Assembly (NCBI RefSeq): GCF_005049285.1
Contig: NZ_SOSC01000012.1
Coordinates: forward strand, 18,901-82,900
Origin: Halorientalis salina
Lineage (GTDB): Archaea > Halobacteriota > Halobacteria > Halobacteriales > Haloarculaceae
Direction of reading: 5' to 3'
DNA: 64,000 bases
The stretch's first letter is position 1; each line of letters starts with the position of its first letter. The position numbers were made by a program, and so were the translations under genes. The notes below the pieces were generated by a model that saw only the letters and a program-made list of their open reading frames with translations, was not told where the DNA came from and did not search any database. Positions 16,990 to 26,040 of the stretch are shown here, piece by piece.

Positions 16990-17201
16990 ACAGGGAGCTC
17001 GGCATTGCCGTCGGTGAGCGTGAAGTAGAGTGCCGTACTGTTCTGGTGAAGGTCAGTGACTTCGCCGATACAGCGGACGCCGTTGAGGGCAGGCGTGTCT
17101 TGGACGACCGATGCGATCCGGTCGTTCAGCTGTGACACGCTGAGGACCTCTTTCGCATCCGGTTCGACCGCCTGCCGTTCTGTATCCGGTGCGTCCGCCA
17201 T
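16986..17201 (-). CDS. xseA: Exodeoxyribonuclease VII large subunit, N-terminal OB-fold part
   Basis: 71 aa with LSVSQLNDRIASVV and VRCIGEVTDLHQNS, then ALYFTLTDGNAELPV, which matches the first two-thirds of the XseA OB fold. The reading frame ends at a TGA that overlaps the ATG of the catalytic part. A one-base shift at CTCCCTGTATG would join them into a protein of about 350 aa, with Cys-Met-Ile-Trp matching the next OB strand. Frameshift, split gene or programmed shift cannot be told apart from this sequence. Confidence 0.75.
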   Translation of the reverse strand: MADAPDTERQAVEPDAKEVLSVSQLNDRIASVVQDTPALNGVRCIGEVTDLHQNSTALYFTLTDGNAELPV

Positions 17202-17272
17202 CTTCGTCTGTTAAATTCTGAACAGCACCCTCAAAAAGGTACCTTCAGTTGATGGTTCGAGTGGATAAACCG

Positions 17273-17701
17273 TCATTCATGCTCGGCGTTTTCGGCATCT
17301 GGATCCCGGATCACAGTTACTTCGATACCCGTCGCTTCCTCGATGACTTCCTCTGGGTCTCGCTCTATCCCGAACATCACGCTGAGGAGACGTTGCCATC
17401 GATTTCGTCGCTGTTCGCTGAGGATGATCATATCCATCTCGAATTCGATCGCTATTTCGATGACCGCTTCCTCTACAAAGAACCCATCTCGAATAACGTA
17501 GTTCGCGTCGAGCTCCCCAACTGAAGATTCAACTGCGGTTCGGAGCTCTTTCCGACTGACTCGACGGTCCTCCAGAACTTGATTAAGGTGGAAAATCAAC
17601 AGTTCAGTTCCTTCACGACCGTCGGTTAAGTCCTGGCCGCGGCGGATGGCCCGTCTGTTCGTCTCCGTGAGAGGATATTGGACAGGAACGAGAACGTTCA
17701 T
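17273..17701 (-). CDS. UspA-domain (universal stress) protein
   Basis: A 142-aa protein. It starts MNVLVPVQYPLTETNRRAIRRG, the first strand and helix of the Usp fold, and continues with TELLIFHLNQV, AIEFEMDMIILSEQ and a final ATGIEVTVIRDP strand. The ATP-binding G-2x-G-9x-G(S/T) motif is not evident, so it may not bind ATP. It is the first gene of the ion-homeostasis island, divergent from mgtE. Proteins of this family often accompany haloarchaeal transporters. Confidence 0.7.
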   Translation of the reverse strand: MNVLVPVQYPLTETNRRAIRRGQDLTDGREGTELLIFHLNQVLEDRRVSRKELRTAVESSVGELDANYVIRDGFFVEEAVIEIAIEFEMDMIILSEQRRNRWQRLLSVMFGIERDPEEVIEEATGIEVTVIRDPDAENAEHE

Positions 17702-17827
17702 TCACTACCGCTAGCGATGCCGGGGGTTAAATGTATATTTGTCCCACAGGCGCAGTCGCTCGGAAGATGAGTGTGCAGAATCTATGAAGCTTCAACACAC
17801 TCCGGATACTACCGCCAGTACTGACCT

Positions 17828-19075
17828 ATGGCGGAGGATTTAGCAGAGATTCAGCAGGAGATTGCGGCTTCGTCCCATCCCACAACAGAATTCAGCCAAC
17901 TGAGTCGAAGCCGACAGCGGGACGTGTTCTTTCTGCTTCCGCAGAGTCTCCAGGAATCGCTCGTCGAGGATATGACCGGAGAAGAGCTCCAGCGATTCGT
18001 TCGCCGGCTCGGCCCCGACGAGGTGGCTGACGTTCTCGGATTCGCGGACGAAACCACGAGAACAGACGTCCTGCAACGACTCGACGAGGATCGCCGAGAG
18101 AAGGCCGAGTTCCTGCTCGAATTCAGTCCGGAGAGTGCTGCTGGCCTGATGCACCTGGACTACGTCACGGTCGATGCGACTAGGGATATCGACGATGTCG
18201 CCCACCGAGTACAGCGATACGAGGACCGAACGGGGAACGTACCGACGATCTTTGTGACCGAGGACGACGAGCTGGTCGGCGAACTTCCCGGGCAAGCGAT
18301 CGCGATGGCAGACACCGACGACGTCGACCTCCACGACTACGTCCAGGAAACACCTGTCGTCACATACGATACGCCCGACACGGAGGTCGTCGACGTGCTC
18401 CGAGAGCATCCGGAGAGCTCAGTTGCAGTCCTCGACGACGACCGAACCATTCTAGGAGTTATCTATGCCGGGGACCTCCTCAGAGTCATCGAAGAGGAAG
18501 CCGGAGAGACACTCTACGAATTCACCGGTGTTCGAGAAGAGGAGAGCATTCTCGACGGACCGCTCACGAAGGTTCGGTACCGGTACAAGTGGTTGATCAT
18601 CAACCTCGGAACGGCGTTTCTTGCCGCGGCGGCGGTCGGCTTCTTCGAGGACACGATCGCTGCGTTCACGCTCTTGGCCGTGTACATGCCCGTCGTCGCC
18701 GGGATGGGTGGGAACGCCGGGACGCAGTCGATGGCGGTGACCGTCCGTGGCATCGCCCTCGAACAGGTCTCGCTGTCGACCGGGCGTCGAGCGGTGATCA
18801 ACGAAATCATCGCAGGTGGAGCGAACGGCCTCATCACCGGCGTCCTCGTTGCAGCGATAGCGTCGGTATTCAATCAGAGTCCGCTGCTGGGGCTCGTACT
18901 TGGCGTCTCGATGATCCTGAACCTCATCATCGCCGGATTCTTCGGAACGACGATTCCCCTGGTGCTCGAACGTATCGGCAAGGATCCCGCGACGTCGGCG
19001 ACGATCTTCATCACGACGGCGACGGACGTTCTCGGGTTCTTCATCTTTCTCGGATTGGCGCAATCCGTTCTCTAA
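17828..19075 (+). CDS. mgtE: MgtE-type Mg2+ transporter/channel
   Basis: A 415-aa protein with the full MgtE order. It has an N domain with helical repeats (to about residue 110), two CBS domains (about 115-240, including HLDYVTVDATRDIDDVAHRV and AVLDDDRTILGVIYAGDLL), a connecting helix, and five transmembrane helices. The pore signature MGGNAGTQSMAV is present near residue 300. In MgtE the cytosolic N and CBS domains sense Mg2+ and gate the pore. It stands alone on the plus strand and is divergent from the Usp gene. Confidence 0.95.
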   Translation: MAEDLAEIQQEIAASSHPTTEFSQLSRSRQRDVFFLLPQSLQESLVEDMTGEELQRFVRRLGPDEVADVLGFADETTRTDVLQRLDEDRREKAEFLLEFSPESAAGLMHLDYVTVDATRDIDDVAHRVQRYEDRTGNVPTIFVTEDDELVGELPGQAIAMADTDDVDLHDYVQETPVVTYDTPDTEVVDVLREHPESSVAVLDDDRTILGVIYAGDLLRVIEEEAGETLYEFTGVREEESILDGPLTKVRYRYKWLIINLGTAFLAAAAVGFFEDTIAAFTLLAVYMPVVAGMGGNAGTQSMAVTVRGIALEQVSLSTGRRAVINEIIAGGANGLITGVLVAAIASVFNQSPLLGLVLGVSMILNLIIAGFFGTTIPLVLERIGKDPATSATIFITTATDVLGFFIFLGLAQSVL

Positions 19076-19204
19076 ATTCTCTCCTTCAGTTCGCTGGCAA
19101 TGATGAACCTCTGAAGTCACGGCCCGGATGCCCCAGTGATCTTTGCGAGTTTACACGCTGTTGTGAGGCCACAGTATTATTCGGACGGCTGACGGAGAGT
19201 CGGT

Positions 19205-19690
19205 ATGACCGTCTACGAGACCGACCTCCCCGGAGTTGGCCGCAAATTCGACCTTGAATTAGCTGATGACAGTCTTGCATCGGTCGTCATCCATCACGAC
19301 GGCCGGTGTGAACTCTATAAACGGCCCCACCGTGAAGCGAACGGTGAGAAACTCCTTGACCTGACGGGAGAGGAAGCGAACAAACTCGGGTCGATACTCG
19401 AAGGGGCGTACTTCGAGTCTGTGAACGTGGATGAACTAACCGTCCCGCTCGGTGACGCTATTATCGAATGGATCGACATCCCTGAAGACTCGCATATCGC
19501 AGGACAGACACTCGAGGAAAGCAAAATCAAACGCCAAACAGGCACGACGGTAATCGCCATTCAGCGGGATACCGAGACGATACCGAATCCGGGAGCTGAT
19601 TTCGAACTCCACAGCGAGGATATCCTCGTTGCTATCGGGACACGTGAAGAGCACGCGGCTCTGGACGATTTGGTCGAACGCGGTCCCTGA
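19205..19690 (+). CDS. KhtT-like RCK_C (TrkA-C) regulatory protein
   Basis: A 161-aa protein with an N-terminal domain beginning MTVYETDLPGVGRKFDLEL. The C-terminal RCK_C domain (about residues 85-160) runs WIDIPEDSHIAGQTLEESK, GTTVIAIQRDTETIPNPG and HSEDILVAIGTREEH. In Bacillus, KhtT of this architecture regulates the K+/H+ antiporter KhtU, and its RCK_C domain binds c-di-AMP. A TATA-like element near 19172 is about 28 nt before the ATG, consistent with a leaderless message. The stop is 8 nt from the stop of the convergent KhtU-like gene. A close paralogue lies at 20958-21440. Confidence 0.85.
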   Translation: MTVYETDLPGVGRKFDLELADDSLASVVIHHDGRCELYKRPHREANGEKLLDLTGEEANKLGSILEGAYFESVNVDELTVPLGDAIIEWIDIPEDSHIAGQTLEESKIKRQTGTTVIAIQRDTETIPNPGADFELHSEDILVAIGTREEHAALDDLVERGP

Positions 19691-19698
19691 TAGCGTCG

Positions 19699-20898
19699 TC
19701 ACTCGGTGTGGAACGTACGTGCTACCCGTTCGATGAGATGTGCGTTCCGCATAAGTATCGTGCCGAGGATACTCGTGAGCAGGACGTAACCGACGGTGAA
19801 TGCCGGGATCGTTTCCCTGAGAGCGTCTGTGGTCCCCGCAGTGACGAGGAACGCGGCGATCACCAGCGAGAACTCCCCGCGGGGAGCGAGCGCACTCGCC
19901 ATCCTCGATGCCTGCTCGATCGAGAGACCGAAGCTCCGACCGGCGAAGAACCCACTCACAATCTGTCCGAACACCGTGACGACGACGGCAACGAGAACGA
20001 ACCCCGCGACCGAGAGCACGAGTCGCGGATCGGTCTGGAGACCGATGACGAAGAAGAACACCGCTGCGAAGAGGTCACGGCTCGGGGCGAGTTTACTCTC
20101 GATACGCTCGACGTGCGATGTCTGTCCGAACGCCAGGCCGACGAGGAACGCCACGATAGCGTCACTGACACCGGCAGCGAAACCGAGACCGGCCACGAGC
20201 GTAGTCACACCGAGGACGCCGAGGAGGAATAGTTCGCTTGACCGGATATCGAACATTCTATCGAGCCAATCGCCGCCGTAGTAGGCGAACAGCGTCAGTA
20301 CTACCAACACGATCGCTGCCTGTCCGAGTGTCCGACCGAGTGAAGCAATGTCGGCAGCACCCAGGAGGACAGCAGAGAGGATTGCGAACACAGCGGCGGT
20401 GAGAACGTCTTCAATGACGATCACGCCGAGAATCCCTTCGCTCTCCGGATTGACGATCCACTCCAGATCAAGGAGGGATTTGGCGATAATGACCGTCGAC
20501 GAGTTGAACGCGATTAGACCGATGAACAGTGATTCGAGAAGGTTGAATCCGAAGAGGAGACCGACGACGATACCGAGTGGGAAACTGACGCCGACGTCGA
20601 TTGCGCCGGCACGGAGGAACTGCGAACGCTTCTGGATTAGCGAGGTCAGGCTCAGCTCCAGGCCGACGAAGAATAGCAGGAAGATCACACCGAGATCTGC
20701 CAGTAGTCGGATGAACTCCGTCGAGTCGACGACCGTGAGAGAGACGCCGCCGATCGAGGGCGCAAAGGGGCCGATGAGAACACCGACGAGGATGTACGCG
20801 GGGATGACCGACTGGCCGACACGAACGGCAATCAAGCCACCAATCGTGAGGACTGTAAGAAAGATGCCGGCCGAAAGTATGAGACTCGTCGTAGCCAC
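19699..20898 (-). CDS. CPA2 cation/H+ antiporter, KhtU-like
   Basis: A 399-aa protein with about twelve hydrophobic helices. It contains CPA2 features: VIPAYILVGVLIGPFAP, RLLADLGVIFLLFFVGLELSL, FNSSTVIIAKSLLDLEW, and MASALAPRGEFSLVIAAFL. There is no cytosolic TrkA-N domain, as in KhtU, whose regulation is supplied by a separate KhtT-type subunit. The gene is downstream of one KhtT-like gene and convergent with another. It probably exports K+ (or another monovalent cation) in exchange for protons. Confidence 0.9.
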   Translation of the reverse strand: MATTSLILSAGIFLTVLTIGGLIAVRVGQSVIPAYILVGVLIGPFAPSIGGVSLTVVDSTEFIRLLADLGVIFLLFFVGLELSLTSLIQKRSQFLRAGAIDVGVSFPLGIVVGLLFGFNLLESLFIGLIAFNSSTVIIAKSLLDLEWIVNPESEGILGVIVIEDVLTAAVFAILSAVLLGAADIASLGRTLGQAAIVLVVLTLFAYYGGDWLDRMFDIRSSELFLLGVLGVTTLVAGLGFAAGVSDAIVAFLVGLAFGQTSHVERIESKLAPSRDLFAAVFFFVIGLQTDPRLVLSVAGFVLVAVVVTVFGQIVSGFFAGRSFGLSIEQASRMASALAPRGEFSLVIAAFLVTAGTTDALRETIPAFTVGYVLLTSILGTILMRNAHLIERVARTFHTE

Positions 20899-20957
20899 GG
20901 ATATGACAGGTATCTACAGGTGAATTATTGTTCCGGTGGTGGCTTCTTTTTAATGGA

Positions 20958-21440
20958 CTATTCGACTTTCGAGAGCAGCTCTTCGAGCGCTTGGTGTGCG
21001 TCGTCATCGCCGACGACGACCAGAACGTCATCTGGTAGTAGCTGTGTGTCTGGCGTCGGATTCGCAATCGTCTGGTCACCGCGTTCGACAGCAAGGACAG
21101 AGACCCCCGTCTGGGTTCGGAGACCCACTTCGCCAATTGTCTGACCGGTAACCGGTGAATCATCCGGGATGGCCACCCATTTGATTCGAGCTCCTGAGAG
21201 CACATCGTCGAGATCGTCGGAGACGGGGTCGAAAAAGACGCCTTCGAATATCTCCGCTATTTTCTCTGCGTCGCGCTCACTCGTCGTGAACAGTTCCTCG
21301 CCGTCGGCGTCCGGTTCATCTCGCCAAAATGCGCTTCGTTTACCGTCGTTGTGGACAACGATCGTGAATACCCCTCCGTCGGGAAACGAGATCTGGTATC
21401 GTCGTCCAACGCCCGGGAGCTGGGTCTCGAAAACCTTCAT
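20958..21440 (-). CDS. KhtT-like RCK_C protein paired with the antiporter
   Basis: 160 aa from the ATG at 21440 (MKVFETQLPGVGRRYQ); an in-frame ATG lies 2 codons upstream. It has the same architecture as the 19205 protein: an N-terminal domain, then RCK_C with WVAIPDDSPVTGQTIGEV, GVSVLAVERGDQTI and LLPDDVLVVVGDDDAH. It precedes the KhtU-like gene by 59 nt on the same strand and is its likely regulatory subunit. Two KhtT paralogues around one transporter are unusual and may sense different ligands. Confidence 0.85.
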   Translation of the reverse strand: MKVFETQLPGVGRRYQISFPDGGVFTIVVHNDGKRSAFWRDEPDADGEELFTTSERDAEKIAEIFEGVFFDPVSDDLDDVLSGARIKWVAIPDDSPVTGQTIGEVGLRTQTGVSVLAVERGDQTIANPTPDTQLLPDDVLVVVGDDDAHQALEELLSKVE

Positions 21441-21592
21441 ATCCATAGTGGACTGAGCAGCGTAATCATTGTTCGGACGTCATCGGAGTCAAAACGAACT
21501 GAAATTTACGGTCGTCTTTGGTTACCGTCTCTTTGGGTTACGGTCATACCAGCGCTCTTATATCGGTCGTTCAACTGAGTAAGCAGTAAATA

Positions 21593-22459
21593 ATGGCGAT
21601 GGATCCGTCCCTGCCGCCGAAAGAGCGCGTCTATTTTCTGCTCGACGGAAGACATCGAGAGAGCTGGCTCTCTTTGGGGACGAATCTCTTCATTATGGCA
21701 CTTATCGTCCTCAACGTCGCGACGTTTATAGCGGGGACGGTGTCGTGGATCGGTGCCCGATACGGTGAGCTTTTCGCTGCATTCGACGTGTTCTGTGTCA
21801 GTGTGTTCACGGTTGAGTACGTGCTCCGCGTCTGGTCGTGTACGGTCGACGAGCGCTACTCGAGCCCAATTCGTGGTCGTATTCGGTTTATGCTCTCCCC
21901 CTACGCGCTTATCGACTTGATCGCGATCTTCCCGTTCTACCTCCCGATCGTGCTCGGAGAGCAAGGTGCAGAACGGATGCTCCGGATTTTCCGTCTATTC
22001 CGCTTGCTGAAAATCGCGCGATACTCGAACTCGCTGACGTTGATTACAAACGTTTTTCGGCGAAAAGCGGAAGAATTGCTGATCACTGTCCTCGTGATGA
22101 GCATCTGGTTGGTCTTCGTGTCCAGCCTGATGTACTACGTCGAGCGGGCCGCACAGCCCGAGGTGTTTTCCAGCATTCCGGCCGCGATCTGGTGGGGTAT
22201 CGTCACGCTGACAACAGTGGGATACGGCGATGTCGTCCCCGTGACCCCACTCGGACGTGCACTCGGGGCGACAGTCGCACTCCTCGGTATTGCACTGTTT
22301 GCATTGCCTGCTGGTATCGTCGCGTCCGGATTTGTCGAAGAACTCGAGCGCCGACGACAAGGATCACAATATTGTCCCCACTGCGGAGAGGAAGTCGACG
22401 AGCTCGTCAACGAACCCCCCAAATCTCATGTTCACGACGAACCGGAACAAGAACAGTGA
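21593..22459 (+). CDS. Voltage-gated-type K+ channel
   Basis: A 288-aa protein with six transmembrane segments plus a pore loop. The S4-like helix has regularly spaced arginines (RMLRIFRLFRLLKIARY, about residues 127-143). The selectivity filter TTVGYGD is at residues 207-213. The cytosolic tail is short and ends with a CPHCGEE zinc-knuckle-like motif instead of an RCK domain. It may be gated by voltage or by partner proteins. It lies between the KhtTU-like genes and the TrkA-C genes, supporting a role in K+ flux. Confidence 0.92.
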   Translation: MAMDPSLPPKERVYFLLDGRHRESWLSLGTNLFIMALIVLNVATFIAGTVSWIGARYGELFAAFDVFCVSVFTVEYVLRVWSCTVDERYSSPIRGRIRFMLSPYALIDLIAIFPFYLPIVLGEQGAERMLRIFRLFRLLKIARYSNSLTLITNVFRRKAEELLITVLVMSIWLVFVSSLMYYVERAAQPEVFSSIPAAIWWGIVTLTTVGYGDVVPVTPLGRALGATVALLGIALFALPAGIVASGFVEELERRRQGSQYCPHCGEEVDELVNEPPKSHVHDEPEQEQ

Positions 22460-22521
22460 TCTAAGATTGATGCATTCAAACCAGTCAAATTACCTCTCTC
22501 GGGTTTTATGGAGGGTATCTA

Positions 22522-22722
22522 ATGAGTAATACCGATAACGACGAAGCCCTGAGTGAGATCGTCGCATTTAACCTCAATCCGTATGTACTGGGGATACTCG
22601 TTCTAGCGGTGGGTCTGTGGGTATTCGGTCATACAGAATATGGAACGCTTGCCTTTCTCCTATTCCTACTCATATTCACACTCAGGAACATGTGGTTTGC
22701 ATATTCAGAACTCCTTGGATGA
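22522..22722 (+). CDS. Small two-helix membrane protein
   Basis: 66 aa with an acidic N-terminus and two transmembrane helices (NPYVLGILVLAVGLWVFG and TLAFLLFLLIFTLRNMWF). It follows the K+ channel by 62 nt on the same strand. Its 3' end overlaps the convergent CBS-domain gene by 18 nt. It may be a channel accessory subunit; no family recognised. Confidence 0.5.
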   Translation: MSNTDNDEALSEIVAFNLNPYVLGILVLAVGLWVFGHTEYGTLAFLLFLLIFTLRNMWFAYSELLG

Positions 22723-23130
22723 CTGTTCCTCGGAGTCTGCGACCGCCCTAGAGATGTCGCGATCGCTGAGATACCCGATAATCTCGTGTGCCTTCTCGAC
22801 GAGTAGGTACCGGAGGCCGTTCTCCTTCATCATCGCGGCCGCAGTTTCGAGGCTCTCCGACTCGTCTACCGTAACTACCGGTGAGAGTGGACAGTCTGCA
22901 AGCGACGTAGTGGAAATGTTCGCCCCATCATCGACTAATTCAACCACCTCTGTATGAGTGAAGACGCCGAACGGCTCGCCATTCTCCGTCACGACCACTA
23001 AATCGGTATCCGATTCAGTGAGCCTCTCAACTGCGCGGGCAGCATTCCGTTCCTTCTCCAGTTCGGCTGCCCGTTTGCGCATAACTTCTCCAATGTAAAA
23101 TGGGATCATGAGTACCGACAGTGCGAGCAC
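22705..23130 (-). CDS. Membrane-anchored tandem CBS-domain protein
   Basis: A 141-aa protein. One N-terminal hydrophobic helix (ALSVLMIPFYIGEVM) and a charged linker (RKRAAELEKERNA) are followed by two CBS motifs: DLVVVTENGEPFGVFTHTEV and CPLSPVVTVDESESLETAA with LRYLLVEKAHEIIGYLSDRDI. CBS pairs bind adenine nucleotides and regulate transporters and enzymes. It is probably a regulatory subunit for a neighbouring channel or transporter. Its end overlaps the convergent small membrane protein. Confidence 0.8.
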   Translation of the reverse strand: MLALSVLMIPFYIGEVMRKRAAELEKERNAARAVERLTESDTDLVVVTENGEPFGVFTHTEVVELVDDGANISTTSLADCPLSPVVTVDESESLETAAAMMKENGLRYLLVEKAHEIIGYLSDRDISRAVADSEEQSSKEF

Positions 23131-23220
23131 GAATTTATAGGCTGTGGGACGACCATCTGAAATTCACCGATTCGGTCGAAATCTCGGATTCAATAGTCCT
23201 GAGCTCGTAAAGTCAATCGA

Positions 23221-24465
23221 CTACTTGAGTGTCTGTTCCCGGGTCTGCTCGTCCTCTTCTTTGGTGTCCTGCAACCGTGTCGGCTCGAACATCTGCGGAG
23301 AGTCGTCCGCCTCTAGATCGGTGAGTTGGACCTGTTCCAGTACTTCGAGCTTCCGGAGAGCTTCGGGGTGTCCAAGAGCGTACAAATCGTCACCAGCCTG
23401 GATATGGTGATCTTGCTCCAGAATCGTTCCGATCTCACCGTTAGCAGAGCGAACAGCGATCACAGTAACGTCAAGACGGCCAATTGCCTGACCGACGAGT
23501 GGACTTCCCGGTTGTATCTGGATGATGCTCATGGTCTCGTCTTCTCGCCGGAGCATCGCAGCGAACTCCCGCTCCGGGTGGGAGTTCGCTGAGAGAGTCA
23601 TCAACCGGTGATTCGCTGTCGGATCAATCTCGGTTGCCGTTGCCTCGTCAAGCACGAGTGTCGCAACCGACCCGACGCTGGCCCGGAGTTCAGCCGTTCC
23701 GAGTCTGGTCTCTGCCCCGTCATTATCGACGCGCCATAACTGAACTGTATCGCCGGGAGAGGCACTAAACGGCGGATCTGCGGAAACCGCCACACCCGCG
23801 GAGTTCGGGGGGATGGTCTGCCCCAATCCGACAGTTCGCTTTCCGACTGCGAGGTAGGTTACGGTCCCGTCCGGATCGATATCCACGTCAACGTACCCAA
23901 CATCGTGTTCTTCTTTGAGACGAGCCGCCACCTGCGAGTGTAGTTCCTCGAGCGTGAGCCCCTTCGGGAAGTCCATCGTTTTGCCGGCGATCACCCGCTT
24001 CGTCTCTGTATCGACGGGATCGTATCCCTCGATATCCTCGATCGACTCGGGAATCGAGACCGTGATGAACCGGCCACTGGCCCGGACGATGGGGCTTAGA
24101 TCGGGCTGGAGGCGCTTCCAGGTAAACCGGTCGGAAGTGCCGGCGCTATCGCCGAGCGAACGGCCAACATAGGATGCGAATCCCGCTACCACAAACACCG
24201 AGATATTGAGTAGTGCCTCCCCGGTGGACACCATCTCGCCCCGGTTCGAAATGAACTGGACGAGTGCGAGTCGGGTATTGAGGTAGACGGCAACCACTCC
24301 GAGTCCGACGATGAGCGTCGCGCCCTCCGGGAACTCGTCTCCGGTTCGCACTCGGAAGACGAACGTGACGATTGCGGTCACCACGAACGCGAGCAGAGAG
24401 AGCGCGACAATACTCACGAGTCCTTCGACCAGCGGGTGGGTGGCGACCGTCGAAACGAGGCTCAC
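23221..24465 (-). CDS. Membrane protein with C-terminal TrkA-C (RCK_C) domain
   Basis: A 414-aa protein. Three N-terminal transmembrane helices (to about residue 105) are followed by a long beta-rich cytosolic region. The C-terminal RCK_C domain is at about 310-390 (MSIIQIQPGSPLVGQAIGRL, VTVIAVRSANGEIG, IQAGDDLYALGHPEAL). It overlaps the upstream paralogue by 4 nt, so the two probably form a heteromeric pair. RCK_C domains bind small ligands including c-di-AMP. No known pore or antiporter motif is present, so it may be a sensor or transporter partner. Confidence 0.75.
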   Translation of the reverse strand: MSLVSTVATHPLVEGLVSIVALSLLAFVVTAIVTFVFRVRTGDEFPEGATLIVGLGVVAVYLNTRLALVQFISNRGEMVSTGEALLNISVFVVAGFASYVGRSLGDSAGTSDRFTWKRLQPDLSPIVRASGRFITVSIPESIEDIEGYDPVDTETKRVIAGKTMDFPKGLTLEELHSQVAARLKEEHDVGYVDVDIDPDGTVTYLAVGKRTVGLGQTIPPNSAGVAVSADPPFSASPGDTVQLWRVDNDGAETRLGTAELRASVGSVATLVLDEATATEIDPTANHRLMTLSANSHPEREFAAMLRREDETMSIIQIQPGSPLVGQAIGRLDVTVIAVRSANGEIGTILEQDHHIQAGDDLYALGHPEALRKLEVLEQVQLTDLEADDSPQMFEPTRLQDTKEEDEQTREQTLK

Positions 24466-25685
24466 GATACCACCTCCTCAAACTCCCGCAGCTTCGCAGT
24501 ATTCCCGACGACTATCAGCGTGTCTCCCGCGCTGAGTTCAGTCGACCCAGTCGGAGCAATAAGTGGTCCCTCAGTCCGCCGAATCGCCAGAATGACGACA
24601 CCGAAGGTCGTGCGGATTTGCTGGTCGCCGATCGTCGACCCCACAAGCGGACTCTCGTCGTCAAGAGTCACAGAGCGAAATCGATTGCCACCCTGTTTGA
24701 GCACGCCGATGATCTCGTATTCTCGCTGTTTTCCACGCGAATGAACGACCATCGGCGCGAAATCGGAACGGATGACACGTCGCCCATCGTCGTATGGGAC
24801 CGCAATCGTCACGACCCCTTCACCGCCTGTCGTCGTCATCTTCGGAGCGAGCTGTGTGACGACTTCCTCGCCACCGTCTGTCTGTTTCGCCTCCGTGTCG
24901 AGCGGGTCGATAGGGACTTCGGCTCCAGTTGTTCGAGCACTCACAACCGAGCCAGTAACGTCACCTTCTGGAAGTTTCACTGTGACTTTGTCACCACGAC
25001 CGACGCCGGTCGGTAACACCGTCTGAATCGACACGGCTCTCCGTCCGGACGGCACGCGTCGTGAGAGGCCAGCAGCACTCGGTGCGGCTGCGATTTGGGC
25101 TCGCCCCTGTTTGTCGATCGTGATTGATGCCTCAGCAAGTTCGTAATCGGTCAGCAACCGCTCTTCGAGCTTGGCCTCGAGTTCTGGAAGCGAGAGCGTT
25201 GCCGGGAAGCGCCACGAACTCGTCGTTAGCTGGTAGCGAATATTGTCAGGTAGTGGTGGGTATCCTTCGAGATCGGTGATTTCGCCGATCGGACGGACGT
25301 GGACTTGGCCGTACGAGTCGATGCGTTCCACCAGATCCGCTGAAAGCGTCGTTTCCCGCAACGCTTTCAGGGTGAATTTACGTGGCGTTGCAGTGGCGAG
25401 TTTGTCACCCTGGCTATGCGCCCAGAGACTCGCCATGAGGATGACCAATACTGCGGTGATTCCGGTCCAGCTTTCGGCCAACGAGGGGTCTATCAGTCCC
25501 ATCAGCCCACCAGAAACGCCGGCAAGCGTTCCCCCGAGGGCAACGACCCCGAGCCCTGGAATAGTAACGGTCGTGAAGTATTTGAAGAGAAACCCGATGG
25601 AGAAGGCGACGAATGCGGGAAAGATCCCGGCCAACAGACCAAGGTATACACCGAGCAAGACCTCCGTAAAAGCCCCTGTGACCAT
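24462..25685 (-). CDS. Membrane protein with C-terminal TrkA-C (RCK_C) domain, paralogue
   Basis: A 407-aa protein. About four transmembrane helices (to residue 90, including VYLGLLAGIFPAFVAF and GVSGGLMGLIDPSL) precede a long soluble part and a C-terminal RCK_C domain (SVTLDDESPLVGSTIGDQ, FGVVILAIRR, ELSAGDTLIVVGNTAKL). It is translationally coupled (ATGA) to the similar downstream gene. The two proteins are diverged in the membrane part but share the plan. This suggests a two-subunit complex, possibly controlling K+ or osmotic state. Confidence 0.75.
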   Translation of the reverse strand: MVTGAFTEVLLGVYLGLLAGIFPAFVAFSIGFLFKYFTTVTIPGLGVVALGGTLAGVSGGLMGLIDPSLAESWTGITAVLVILMASLWAHSQGDKLATATPRKFTLKALRETTLSADLVERIDSYGQVHVRPIGEITDLEGYPPLPDNIRYQLTTSSWRFPATLSLPELEAKLEERLLTDYELAEASITIDKQGRAQIAAAPSAAGLSRRVPSGRRAVSIQTVLPTGVGRGDKVTVKLPEGDVTGSVVSARTTGAEVPIDPLDTEAKQTDGGEEVVTQLAPKMTTTGGEGVVTIAVPYDDGRRVIRSDFAPMVVHSRGKQREYEIIGVLKQGGNRFRSVTLDDESPLVGSTIGDQQIRTTFGVVILAIRRTEGPLIAPTGSTELSAGDTLIVVGNTAKLREFEEVVS

Positions 25686-26040
25686 TAATTGGCGTCTATC
25701 CTCGGATCCGTATAGGTGTTCTGACCGCTGAAACCGTATGCTATCTATGAGAGTAGAGCTACTGACTGAGCTAGATACCGCCTGACAGGCCGATAGACCG
25801 CGAAGTACTCGGTCGGCTGGTGGCTACATCACTTCTACCGACGATGTTCAGGAACGCAGCACGGCACTGATAGGTCTTCTTACGATACCTGTGAGGATCT
25901 ATTCGATGAGCGATTCGATTACCAATAGTTAAGCGATCTGTGCCATCCTTCGTTCCTTTCAGAACGGAATACAAGGGAACTCTGGAACAACGGCCCCTGA
26001 CACCAATCCTTAAACGTGGTGTCCGAGACCCTACGGTAAG
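25686..26040. other. Intergenic region with possible decayed coding sequence
   Basis: About 355 nt between divergent genes. A minus-strand open frame here includes DPHRYRKKTYQCRAAFLNIVG, which looks protein-like but has no start context and no family I can name. It may be a fragment of a transposase. The right end contains the promoter of the next gene. Confidence 0.3.
25999..26023 (+). promoter_or_regulatory. TATA element inside an inverted repeat
   Basis: GACACCA / TGGTGTC (25999-26005 and 26017-26023) with CCTTAAAC between the arms. The TATA-like core is about 28 nt before the ATG at 26041, so the message is probably leaderless and the dyad would be an operator that blocks TBP/TFB binding. 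Confidence 0.5.
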
